Of a stretch of 7,962 nucleotides of DNA, positions 1-6,886 are shown piece by piece; position 1 is the first letter of the stretch; every line of letters starts with the position of its first letter. This DNA is from an uncultured Fidelibacterota bacterium (GTDB lineage: Bacteria; Fidelibacterota; Marinisomatia; SCGC-AAA003-L08; D37C17). The DNA lies in assembly GCA_913049525.1 (NCBI GenBank), contig CAJWYZ010000058.1:1-7962 (forward strand). The letters run 5' to 3'. Made by a program: the position numbers and the translations under genes. Below the pieces are notes generated by a model. The model had not been told where the DNA came from. It was given only the letters and a program-made list of their open reading frames with translations, and did no database searches.

Positions 1-1200
1 GCCCACTTTTTTACTGCACTGTTTGAGCGCACCCGTGTGCCTGATGTACTGCCGCTGATATTTATCGGCATTCTAATTGGCCCTTTATTTGGCATCCTCT
101 CTCCGGATGATTTTGGTTATGTAGGCCCTCTACTCAGCGCGATTGCATTGGTACTAATGCTATTTGAAGGAGGTAGCCACTTAACCCTAGATACCCTGAA
201 AACCTCCTTGAAGGATTGTGTTATATTGGCATTGGCAACTTTTATAATCACGGTACTTATAACTGTTGGAGTAGCATATTATTTAATGGGGAATGAACTC
301 CTTCCAGCACTATTTATTGGTGTTGTACTAGGAAGTATATCCCCGGCAGTGGTAGTTCCCATCGTCCGCATGTTAAATCTTTCTGATAATACAAAATCGA
401 CCCTGGTGGTGGAATCTGCAATCACCGATGTCTTGAGTATAGTCATTGCACTGGGAATATTGAAAACCTTTGAATCTGGACATAAAAATATCATGGAGTT
501 TATTGGGACAAACCTTATAGCTACCATGGCAATGTCTCTGTTGGTTGGGTTTGGGGGTGCGGTAATTTGGTCAACAATATTAGAGAAAATTAGAAAATTT
601 CCAAATACTATTTTCACGTCACTAGCATTCATATTTCTTCTTTATGGATTATCTGAAATTCTTGGATACAGTGGCCCCATTTCAGTTTTAATTTTCGGTG
701 TGGTTTTGGCTAATTCACGAAAAATTCCACTAAGTATCGTTCAGAAATTTGGTGCTAGTCATTTAACCGAATTCACAAGCATTGAGAAGACGCTCTTTTC
801 CGAAGTCATTTTCCTTGTTAAAACCTTCTTTTTTATTTTTTTGGGGATGTCCATACAGTTTGGAAATTTTAAAATTCTATTTATTGGAATTTTACTAACC
901 GTCCTCATTTATGGCGGTCGCTTACTATTAAGCCGAATATTAATATCTAAGAAAACACCTAACATTGAAGCTGCCATGATTTCATTTATCATACCAAAAG
1001 GGTTGGCAGCAGCAGTCTTGGCCGAAGTCCCTATGCACATGAACTTACCGTTAGAAATGGAAAGCACATTTATAGAAATTAGGGCAGTAGTTTATATGGT
1101 AATTTTGTTCAGCATTCTTTTAACATCTTTCCTTATTTATAGTGAAGGAACCGGTTTCACTCGAGGCTTTTACCAACGGTATTTTTCAAAATATAGTTAA
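1..1200 (+). CDS. Cation:proton antiporter (CPA/NhaP-like), 5'-truncated
   Basis: An inner-membrane monovalent cation/H+ antiporter, probably Na+/H+ or K+/H+. The reading frame is open from base 1: the residues before the GTG at 37 (AHFFTALFERTRVPDVLP) match the usual first-helix region of this family, so that GTG codes for an internal Val and the true start lies upstream. About 399 residues are visible, nearly all in hydrophobic segments, roughly ten or more helices. Family marks, counted from the window start, are the first-helix Pro-Asp stretch and GILIGP (about 13-28), LFEGG (about 54-58), and GSISPAVVVP followed by ESAITD (about 111-120 and 138-143). The Asp of ESAITD (bases 427-429) sits where CPA transporters carry their ion-binding Asp. 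A short polar tail ends the protein, with no large cytoplasmic regulatory domain. It is separated from the citrate genes by 199 bases and is probably a separate transcription unit. The family call is firm; the ion is not determined. Confidence 0.87.
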   Translation, partial: AHFFTALFERTRVPDVLPLIFIGILIGPLFGILSPDDFGYVGPLLSAIALVLMLFEGGSHLTLDTLKTSLKDCVILALATFIITVLITVGVAYYLMGNELLPALFIGVVLGSISPAVVVPIVRMLNLSDNTKSTLVVESAITDVLSIVIALGILKTFESGHKNIMEFIGTNLIATMAMSLLVGFGGAVIWSTILEKIRKFPNTIFTSLAFIFLLYGLSEILGYSGPISVLIFGVVLANSRKIPLSIVQKFGASHLTEFTSIEKTLFSEVIFLVKTFFFIFLGMSIQFGNFKILFIGILLTVLIYGGRLLLSRILISKKTPNIEAAMISFIIPKGLAAAVLAEVPMHMNLPLEMESTFIEIRAVVYMVILFSILLTSFLIYSEGTGFTRGFYQRYFSKYS

Positions 1201-1399
1201 TAGACAAATCGGGACTCAAAAATTCAAACCCCTTTTAAGTAAATTATATTGATTGACCACATAGCTACTCAATGATTAAGCCCAATAAAATAAAAATCAA
1301 AATTATTTTGATCCAAAAATTATACGGTCAAAACAATCATAATACATTAACTTTTCCATCTTAATTTTTGTTATTATTTAATAATCTACCAAAATATCA
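1201..1399. other. AT-rich intergenic region upstream of the citrate cluster
   Basis: This 199-base gap contains no ORF of note and no GC-rich hairpin followed by a T-run, so no intrinsic terminator for the antiporter gene is visible. It does hold a perfect dyad at 1296-1312 and scattered promoter-like words: TTGACC at 1253-1258 and CATAAT at 1338-1343. These two words are not at a proper distance from each other. As the only long gap before five closely spaced co-directional genes, it is the best candidate for the main cluster promoter. The exact start of transcription cannot be called from the sequence. Confidence 0.5.
1296..1312. promoter_or_regulatory. Perfect 17-bp dyad, candidate operator of the cit cluster
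   Basis: The sequence is ATCAAAAT-T-ATTTTGAT: two perfect 8-base arms around a single central base. The one-base centre makes it a poor RNA hairpin but a good shape for a dimeric DNA-binding protein. It lies 88 bases before the start codon of the citrate lyase fusion gene, in the only sizeable gap of the cluster. The regulator is unknown. In AT-rich DNA, chance symmetry cannot be excluded. Confidence 0.4.
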
Positions 1400-2605
1400 A
1401 TGCCAAAAAATATATATTCCAGCGGGAATCCAACGGCTAAGTCAGATTTTTATGTAGAATTTATGCCTAAAAATTCTGGTGGAGTTAAAATTGATATCCA
1501 ATCTAAAACCAAAGTTCTACACTTTTCAAAATTAAAAAGTTCCTGTCAAAATACTCTTGCTGAGCTGAAAGTAGAACATGGAGCACTTTCTGTAATTGAT
1601 AATGGTGGGCAGTATTTTGTTCTGCAGGCTCGCATTGAATCTGCCATAAAATTAGCATCCCCTAAAAATATTTACGAATCTCTCCCCGTTTTCAAAAAAC
1701 ATGCTCAATATAAATCATCAAGAAATCGCTTTCGAAGAAGCCGCCTCTACCTCCCCGGGACACAGGCAAAACTCATGCTTAATGCAGGCATTCATAAACC
1801 TGACGCCATCATATTAGATTTGGAGGATTCTGTATCCCCCTCTGAAAAGGGTGTTGCACGATTGATTGTACGCAATGCTCTGCGAACATTGAATTTCTTT
1901 GGAGCAGAGAGGATGGTACGCATCAATCAGGGTAAAATGGGATTGGAGGATCTGGATGCCATTATTCCCCATAATGTCCATTTGGTATTGGTACCAAAAG
2001 TGGAAAATGCAAAACAGCTGAAAGCAGTTGATGATAAAATCCAGTCTATTTGCAAAAAATGCGGACGGAAAAACCCCGTATATATCATGCCAATTATAGA
2101 GAGTGCTGAGGGAATTCTTAATAGTTTAGAAATAGCTAAAGCCAGTAAAAATAATGTGGCTATTGCCATCGGGTTAGAGGATTATACAGCTGATATTGGG
2201 GTACAACGGACAACTCAAGGCAAAGAATCTCTCTTTGCCAGAAGCCAAGTTGTAAATGCCGCAAAATCTGCCAAAATCCAAGCAATAGATACTGTTTTTA
2301 GTGATGTGAATGAGGAAAATGGATTAAGAGCATCGGTAAAAGAAGCCAAGGAATTAGGATTTGAAGGTAAGGGTTGTATTCACCCGAGACAGATTTCACC
2401 TATTCATGAAGAGTTTGCACCATCAAAATCAGAAATTGAAAAAGCAAAAGAAATTGTAATTGCATTTGATGAAGCGGAAAGAAAAGGACTTGGCGTAGTA
2501 GCTCTTGGCAGTAAAATGATTGATCCTCCTGTAGTAAAACGGGCATTACAAACAATCGATCTGGCAATAACAATGAAATTGCTAACAAAAAGATGGAAGA
2601 AATAA
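1400..2605 (+). CDS. citE: Citrate lyase gamma-beta fusion (CitD-like acyl carrier + CitE lyase)
   Basis: Beta subunit of citrate lyase, which cleaves citryl-thioester to oxaloacetate and acetyl-thioester in the cytoplasm; here it carries its own acyl carrier. Residues about 7-88 resemble CitD (a small beta-rich domain ending in FVLQARIESAIKLA, like the LRARLEA end of CitD). Residues about 112-391 are a CitE TIM barrel: RSRLYLPGT (113-121), DLEDSV (140-145) with metal-binding acidic residues, VRIN with Arg174, VPKVE (198-202), IESAEG with Glu234, GLEDYTADIG (258-267) and GCIHPRQI (325-332). CitE alone is about 290-300 residues and CitD about 95, so 401 fits a fusion. The ATG at 1400 is chosen over the in-frame ATG at 1463 because residues 9-16 cover the carrier attachment region. 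In classical CitD the modified Ser lies two residues before a conserved Asp; here that place is Lys14 and the serine is Ser15, directly before Asp16. No clear Shine-Dalgarno sequence is present. citF follows after 35 bases. A malyl- or citramalyl-CoA lyase is less likely given adjacent citF. Confidence 0.9.
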   Translation: MPKNIYSSGNPTAKSDFYVEFMPKNSGGVKIDIQSKTKVLHFSKLKSSCQNTLAELKVEHGALSVIDNGGQYFVLQARIESAIKLASPKNIYESLPVFKKHAQYKSSRNRFRRSRLYLPGTQAKLMLNAGIHKPDAIILDLEDSVSPSEKGVARLIVRNALRTLNFFGAERMVRINQGKMGLEDLDAIIPHNVHLVLVPKVENAKQLKAVDDKIQSICKKCGRKNPVYIMPIIESAEGILNSLEIAKASKNNVAIAIGLEDYTADIGVQRTTQGKESLFARSQVVNAAKSAKIQAIDTVFSDVNEENGLRASVKEAKELGFEGKGCIHPRQISPIHEEFAPSKSEIEKAKEIVIAFDEAERKGLGVVALGSKMIDPPVVKRALQTIDLAITMKLLTKRWKK

Positions 2606-2606
2606 T

Positions 2607-2623
2607 TTTTGTAATTTACAAAA
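2607..2623. repeat. Perfect 17-bp AT-rich dyad between citE and citF
   Basis: TTTTGTAA-T-TTACAAAA: two perfect 8-base arms around one base, starting two bases after the citE stop codon and ending 17 bases before the citF ATG. As RNA it could fold only with a shorter A/U stem and a larger loop, and no T-run follows, so it is a poor terminator. It could be a protein site, an mRNA processing or stability element, or chance. It has the same geometry as the dyad at 1296-1312 but a different sequence. Confidence 0.35.
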
Positions 2624-2640
2624 TTTGTGGTTAAAAACTA

Positions 2641-4206
2641 ATGGGGCAAAAACTGAAATTAACTAAAAATAAAGCTGGAAGAATGGTACCCTCCATGGTA
2701 AATGGTGTTAAATCCGTTCCCTTTAAAGGGGTTGGGAAGCACTCGCCCAGCGGAGTTAAAGCTACCCCTCCAATTAGTAGCTGTCAAAATTACCCAGAAT
2801 CTGGCAACAAAGTAGTTTCTTCTCTTAAGGAAGCCTTAGAAAAATGTAATATAAAAAATGGAATGACCATCTCTAACCATCATCATTTTAGAAATGGTGA
2901 TTTGGTAATGAATAAAGTCTTTGATATTCTTGCCAAAGCTGGTAAAAAGAATTTACGCTGGTTTCCGTCAGCCTCCTTTCCCTGTCATGAACCCATGATT
3001 AAGCACATGGAGAACGGAGTGATCGGTCATGTTGAGGGCTCATTAAATGGTCCCTTAGGAAAGTATGCCTCCGATGGAAAAATGGATGGATTGGCAGTGC
3101 TTCGATCTCATGGGGGACGGTGGCAAGCTGTACAGGATGGAGAAGTCCATATTGATGTGGCCATCATCGCTGCCCCCACCGCTGACCCCTTTGGCAACTG
3201 CACCGGCGACAGAGGTCCATCTGCCTGTGGATTGTTAGGCTTCGGTCTGGTTGATTCACTTTATGCAGATAAGGTAATAGTGGTAACAGATAGCCTGGTA
3301 GACTTCCCCTGTATACCCTGGCAAATTCAAGGTAATAATGTTGATTACGTAGTGGTTTTAGATAAAGTAGGCGATCCGGAGAAGATCGTTTCAGGAACCA
3401 CGCGACTCACTAAATCTCCTGATCGATTGTATATTGCTGAGCTCACAGCCAAATTTGTACAGGCTGTCGGAATTATGAAAGAAGGATTTAGTTTCCAGGC
3501 AGGAGCTGGCGGTACTGCTTTGGCATTTGCCATTTATTTGAAAGAAATGATGATTGAAGCTGGCATTAAGGCACGGTTTATTCGCGGGGGTTCCACCAAA
3601 TACCTAGTTGAAATGCTAGAAGAAGGATTAACCGATTATATTTTAGATGGACAAACATTTGATTTAGAAGGTGTGCGATCAATGAGGGAAAATGTGGGAC
3701 ATGTAAACACATCTCCCTTCACCAGTTATAATTGGCATGGAAAAGGAAATTTTGCCTCCATGCTAGATGCTGTAGTGTTGGGTGCTACCGAAGTGGATGT
3801 CAACTTTAATGCCAATGTAGTGACGCATTCTGATGGACAAATGCTCCACGGTATTGGCGGATGGCAGAATTGCCTTTCAAGCAAATGTACTATTTTACCC
3901 ATTCCTTCATTCAGGAATCGAATTCCAATCATTGTAGATGAGGTTACTACTTTAGTTGGCCCAGGTGAACTTATTGATGTGATTGTGACAGAAAGAGGAA
4001 TTGCCATTAATCCTAAGCGGGAAGACCTTATCAAGGCTTCCAAACGCAGCGGATTACCTATCCGCAAAATCGAGGAGATCAAGGAAGAAGTAGATGACCT
4101 GGTAGGTGCTCCACTAGACAAACCCAATTTCACGGATGAAGTAATTGGTGTGGTAAAATGGGTAGATGGAACAGTGTTAGATTCAATATTTAAGGTAACC
4201 CACTAA
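2641..4206 (+). CDS. citF: Citrate lyase alpha subunit (citrate:acetyl-ACP transferase)
   Basis: The alpha subunit swaps the acetyl group on the carrier domain for citrate, giving the citryl-thioester that CitE then cleaves; it acts in the cytoplasmic citrate lyase complex. The 521-residue length is close to the roughly 510 residues usual for CitF. It has two CoA-transferase-type halves. Family marks include an N-terminal KAGRMVP (11-17), DGMT-like NGMTISNHHHFRNGDL (73-88), SHGGRWQAVQDGE (156-168), DVAIIAAPTADPFGN (172-186), GFSFQAGAGG (282-291), HSDGQMLHGIGG (396-407) and VTERGIAINP (449-458). Each lines up by eye with the enterobacterial CitF pattern (for example GFSMQTGTGGASLA and SDGVLRGASGG). 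The ATG at 2641 is the natural start because the N-terminal segment is already family-like. No clear Shine-Dalgarno sequence is seen. It lies 35 bases after the gamma-beta fusion, so the catalytic subunits and a carrier are adjacent. Accessory genes for the prosthetic group (citC, citG, citX) are not in the window. Confidence 0.94.
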   Translation: MGQKLKLTKNKAGRMVPSMVNGVKSVPFKGVGKHSPSGVKATPPISSCQNYPESGNKVVSSLKEALEKCNIKNGMTISNHHHFRNGDLVMNKVFDILAKAGKKNLRWFPSASFPCHEPMIKHMENGVIGHVEGSLNGPLGKYASDGKMDGLAVLRSHGGRWQAVQDGEVHIDVAIIAAPTADPFGNCTGDRGPSACGLLGFGLVDSLYADKVIVVTDSLVDFPCIPWQIQGNNVDYVVVLDKVGDPEKIVSGTTRLTKSPDRLYIAELTAKFVQAVGIMKEGFSFQAGAGGTALAFAIYLKEMMIEAGIKARFIRGGSTKYLVEMLEEGLTDYILDGQTFDLEGVRSMRENVGHVNTSPFTSYNWHGKGNFASMLDAVVLGATEVDVNFNANVVTHSDGQMLHGIGGWQNCLSSKCTILPIPSFRNRIPIIVDEVTTLVGPGELIDVIVTERGIAINPKREDLIKASKRSGLPIRKIEEIKEEVDDLVGAPLDKPNFTDEVIGVVKWVDGTVLDSIFKVTH

Positions 4207-4209
4207 AAT

Positions 4210-4257
4210 ACACAAAAAACAATACTTGAGAACCATTTTGTGTGTTTCGTGCACAAA
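4210..4257 (+). promoter_or_regulatory. Competing inverted repeats before the HD gene (candidate leader structure)
   Basis: Three short elements occur in the citF-HD gap. ACACAAAA at 4210-4217 can pair with TTTTGTGT at 4236-4243 (8 bp, 18-base loop). The same middle element (TTTGTG, 4237-4242) can instead pair with CACAAA at 4252-4257 (6 bp, 9-base loop). The third arm directly abuts the purine-rich ribosome site GAAAGGA at 4258-4264. The two pairings are mutually exclusive, which is the layout of a translational switch. The stems are A/U-rich and weak, no T-run follows, and chance is a real alternative. Confidence 0.25.
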
Positions 4258-4264
4258 GAAAGGA
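4258..4264 (+). promoter_or_regulatory. Ribosome binding site deciding the HD gene start
   Basis: GAAAGGA lies four bases before the ATG at 4269. This favours the ATG over the in-frame GTG at 4242, which has no purine-rich site before it and would add nine residues (MFRAQRKEK) encoded largely by the ribosome site itself. Confidence 0.6.
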
Positions 4265-4268
4265 AAAA

Positions 4269-4802
4269 ATGAAAGATAAAGTATTAGAAATATGGCCAGA
4301 AATAAACTGGATTAAAGATGAAGACTTACGAACAAAAACGCTGGATGCCTGGGTGTACGCTATTGAAAATAGTCCCTTGGAACCAAAGGACTTGGAGGAA
4401 ATTCCATTTTCATTACTCATCAAAGATTGCAGTGTATCTTTTATGAACCATAAACGAACATGTGTTCAGTTGGCAGTAGATATAGCCAAAACAATGATAG
4501 ATAATTTTGGAAAAGAAATCAAGGTGGATATGGATATTATGATTTCTGGAGCCATCCTCATTGATGTGGGTAAACTCTTGGAATATGAAATTGTAGATGG
4601 AAAACTTGGTACCAGTGATTACGGGAAGGTGGTACGGCATCCATTCAGTGGTGTGGCAATAGCAGCACGATTCGGACTGCCACCGGGAGTTCAGCATATC
4701 ATTGGCACCCATTCTAAGGAAGGAGATTTAGGTAAACGGACTGTGGAATCAATAATTGTACATCATGCAGACTTTGTTTCCTTTGAACCTTTTAAAGCAT
4801 AA
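4269..4802 (+). CDS. Small HD-domain protein with altered HD dyad
   Basis: A 177-residue soluble protein of the HD superfamily, whose typical members are metal-dependent phosphohydrolases. From the ATG at 4269, residues about 55-172 form the helical HD core. Visible marks are His61 (NHKRT), the HD-dyad region SGAILIDVGKLLEYE (93-107), RHPFSG with His124, HIIGTHSKEGD with His143 and His148 (143-153), and VHHADF with His165, His166 and Asp168. In the usual dyad (LLHDVGK) the His is here Ile98, followed by Asp99, so one expected metal ligand is missing although the other His/Asp positions look kept. It may therefore bind one metal, or act as a binding or regulatory protein. It sits between citF and the aconitase-like gene, ten bases before the latter, so it is almost surely co-transcribed with them. 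Its substrate is unknown. A link to nucleotide or CoA-type cofactors of citrate lyase is only a guess. Confidence 0.82.
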   Translation: MKDKVLEIWPEINWIKDEDLRTKTLDAWVYAIENSPLEPKDLEEIPFSLLIKDCSVSFMNHKRTCVQLAVDIAKTMIDNFGKEIKVDMDIMISGAILIDVGKLLEYEIVDGKLGTSDYGKVVRHPFSGVAIAARFGLPPGVQHIIGTHSKEGDLGKRTVESIIVHHADFVSFEPFKA

Positions 4803-4812
4803 TAAACTAAAA

Positions 4813-6792
4813 ATGGCACAAACACTCATAGAAAAAATAGTACAGAAACATGCCGTGGGATTAGAACCAGAACATGTAGTAAAATCTGGAGATTTTATTT
4901 CCATCAAACCGGCTCATGTAATGACCCATGATAATACCGGTGCGGTTATGGGAAAATTCAAAGCTATCGGCGCCAGCAAAATGGCAAATCCCCGGCAACC
5001 GGTGTTTACACTGGATCATAATGTTCAGGATAAATCCGAAACCAATTTAAAGAAATATGCCGGCATTGAAGCTTTTGGAAAACAGATGGGGGTTGACTTC
5101 TATCCTGCTGGAAGGGGAATCGGTCACCAGATTATGTGTGAAGAAGGCTATGCCTGGCCAGGGACAATGGTTGTGGCTTCAGACAGTCACTCCAATATGT
5201 ACGGCGGTCTAGGATCCCTCGGTACACCTGTGGTGAGAACGGATGCTGCGGCTTTATGGGCCACGGGTCAAACTTGGTGGCAGGTCCCGAACATTACAAA
5301 GATTGAGTTGATTGGAAACCTACTAAAAGGTGTTACAGGGAAAGATGTAATCATTGCTCTATGTGGCCTATTCAACAACGATGAAGTTTTAAATCATGTG
5401 CTGGAGTTTACCGGAGACGGTATCGCAAATTTAAGTATTGATGAAAGGCTGACCATTGCCAATATGACCACCGAATGGGGAGCCCTTGCGGGTGTATTCC
5501 CTATTGACGAAGTAACCATTCTATGGCTGAGAGACCGAGCTGATTTTATTGGCAAACGGGGATTGGAAGGAGTACTTTCTGATACTGACGGGGAAAATGG
5601 TGTACATCCTCGATTAAATCATGACAGGATAAATGATTTGGAGAACGACTCTCTCATAGCAGATAATGGAGCCTATTATACAAAAAATATTAAATTGAAC
5701 CTAAAATCAGTAAGCCCTCACATATCTGGTCCAAATCATGTTAAGACAATGACCAGTTTACATGATGCTGTGAGAAAAAATATCAAAATTGATAAAGCCT
5801 ACCTGGTGAGTTGTGTGAACAGCCGGGTTGAGGATCTGGCTGAAGCAGCTAATACTATAAAAGGCAAGCAGGTTGCTTCTCATGTCGAATTTTATATTGC
5901 AGCAGCATCCAGTGAAGTGCAGGCTGAAAGTGAAAATAGAGGTGATTGGCATACTCTTGTGGATGCAGGCGCCACTCCCCTGCCACCTGGCTGTGGTCCA
6001 TGTATCGGCTTGGGAGTTGGTTTATTGGGTCCAAATGAAGTGGGTATTTCTGCTACCAATAGAAATTTTAAGGGCAGAATGGGAGACCCTACTGCCGAAG
6101 CCTATTTGGCATCCCCCTCTGTTGTGGCGGCATCTGCCATTGCGGGAAAAATAGCTCCTCCCTTTGAATTTGAGAATATCGCTCCAGATGGACAAATTAC
6201 TGTAATTGATAAACCTAAAACTGGAGAGAGCAAAGTTAGATTATTGGAAGGGTTTCCTGAAACATTAGGAGGTGAAATTATTTTCTGTCACCAAGATAAT
6301 TTGAACACCGACGGCATATATCCAGGTAAATATACCTATATTGATGACTTTTCTCCAGAGCAGATGGCTGAAGTGGTTATGGAAAATTATGATCCGGAAT
6401 TTGGAAAAATAGTGGAGAGGGGTAATATTATTGTTGGGGGTTATAATTTTGGCACCGGTTCATCTCGGGAACAGGCTGCCACTTCCCTTATCTATAGAGG
6501 CATCCAAATGGTGATGGCTGGTTCCTTCAGCCAAACCTATAAACGAAATGCCATTAATAATGGTTTTCTGGTAATAGAAGCGCCCCAGTTATTGGCTGAT
6601 TTGAAATCTGAATTTGGGGAAAATAAATTATCTGTTAAAACAGGATGGGAAATAAACGTGGATTTTAGAAATTGTATAATAAGTATTGAAGAGAAACGGT
6701 ATCCAATCAGTGCAGTTGGAACAGCTGCCCAGGAACTGATTCTTGCTAAGGGATTGGAAAACTGGGTTAAGGAGAGGATTAACAACAAGTAA
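4813..6792 (+). CDS. Aconitase-family hydratase, homoaconitase (Lys4)-like, [4Fe-4S]
   Basis: A 659-residue enzyme of the aconitase superfamily that isomerises a tricarboxylic acid through a cis-alkene; cytoplasmic. Cluster ligands are Cys334 (VSCVNSR) and Cys394/Cys397 (PPGCGPC). Other marks are KPAHVMTHDN (32-41), FTLDHNVQ (65-72), YPAGRGIGHQI (97-107), ASDSHSNMYGGLG (122-134) and the swivel motif FGTGSSREQA (546-555) with Arg552. Several stretches, notably TGQTWWQVP (151-159), LTIANMTTEWGAL (213-225) and FTGD (199-202), recall fungal mitochondrial homoaconitase Lys4 and differ from mitochondrial aconitase, AcnA and AcnB; the length also fits Lys4 (about 690 with its targeting peptide). There is no targeting or signal peptide. 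The ATG at 4813 is preferred over an in-frame TTG at 4756, which would overlap the HD gene and add a non-family extension. No clear Shine-Dalgarno sequence is present, and the ten-base gap suggests coupling to the HD gene. Next to citrate lyase and a dehydrogenase the simplest role is citrate to isocitrate. Homoaconitate hydration is the alternative. Confidence 0.92.
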   Translation: MAQTLIEKIVQKHAVGLEPEHVVKSGDFISIKPAHVMTHDNTGAVMGKFKAIGASKMANPRQPVFTLDHNVQDKSETNLKKYAGIEAFGKQMGVDFYPAGRGIGHQIMCEEGYAWPGTMVVASDSHSNMYGGLGSLGTPVVRTDAAALWATGQTWWQVPNITKIELIGNLLKGVTGKDVIIALCGLFNNDEVLNHVLEFTGDGIANLSIDERLTIANMTTEWGALAGVFPIDEVTILWLRDRADFIGKRGLEGVLSDTDGENGVHPRLNHDRINDLENDSLIADNGAYYTKNIKLNLKSVSPHISGPNHVKTMTSLHDAVRKNIKIDKAYLVSCVNSRVEDLAEAANTIKGKQVASHVEFYIAAASSEVQAESENRGDWHTLVDAGATPLPPGCGPCIGLGVGLLGPNEVGISATNRNFKGRMGDPTAEAYLASPSVVAASAIAGKIAPPFEFENIAPDGQITVIDKPKTGESKVRLLEGFPETLGGEIIFCHQDNLNTDGIYPGKYTYIDDFSPEQMAEVVMENYDPEFGKIVERGNIIVGGYNFGTGSSREQAATSLIYRGIQMVMAGSFSQTYKRNAINNGFLVIEAPQLLADLKSEFGENKLSVKTGWEINVDFRNCIISIEEKRYPISAVGTAAQELILAKGLENWVKERINNK

Positions 6793-6886
6793 AAAATATA
6801 TTTTATGTAGTTCTTTATTAACATACAATAGAAATCGTTCACCGTAGAGAGGTTATAGAAAAAACAATTAGCTAAAAGGAGTTTTA
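6793..6886. other. 94-base gap before the dehydrogenase gene
   Basis: The gap is AT-rich, with no convincing terminator hairpin. A TACAAT word at 6824-6829 resembles a -10 element, but no good -35 element lies at the right distance. Read-through from the aconitase-like gene is the simplest view, with an internal promoter possible. Confidence 0.3.
6876..6881 (+). promoter_or_regulatory. Consensus Shine-Dalgarno of the dehydrogenase gene
   Basis: AAGGAG lies five bases before the ATG at 6887, the only full-consensus ribosome site in the window. It fixes the start of the dehydrogenase and contrasts with the citE, citF and aconitase-like genes, which show none. It overlaps the edge of an 8-base palindrome, TTAGCTAA (6868-6875). 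Confidence 0.8.

Noticed and set aside
279..632. Reverse-strand open frame inside the antiporter gene
   Set aside because: It is a shadow of the antiporter reading frame with no recognisable domain. The same applies to the other reverse-strand frames at 1927-2169, 2400-2588, 3345-3533, 3726-4133, 4190-4423, 4413-4712, 5758-5952, 6537-7055, 6628-6828 and 7280-7657.
37..1200. GTG at 37 as the real start of the antiporter
   Set aside because: The frame is open upstream to base 1, and the residues before it are family-like. The Val is internal to the first helix region, so the gene is simply cut by the window edge.
1201..1260. Terminator after the antiporter gene
   Set aside because: I found no stable GC-containing stem followed by a T-run.
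4242..4268. GTG start for the HD gene
   Set aside because: It has no ribosome site, and the added residues are encoded by the Shine-Dalgarno region of the ATG at 4269.
4756..4812. TTG start extending the aconitase-like protein into the HD gene
   Set aside because: The extra residues are not family-like and overlap the end of the HD gene in another frame. The ATG at 4813 gives the natural N-terminus.
5873..6154. Overlapping + strand frame inside the aconitase-like gene
   Set aside because: It lies wholly within strong family-conserved sequence (the cluster cysteine region) and encodes nothing recognisable.
6802..6829. Internal promoter before the dehydrogenase gene
   Set aside because: TACAAT at 6824-6829 resembles a -10 box, but the sequence about 17 bases upstream is only T-rich, with no good -35. 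This is expected often by chance in AT-rich DNA.
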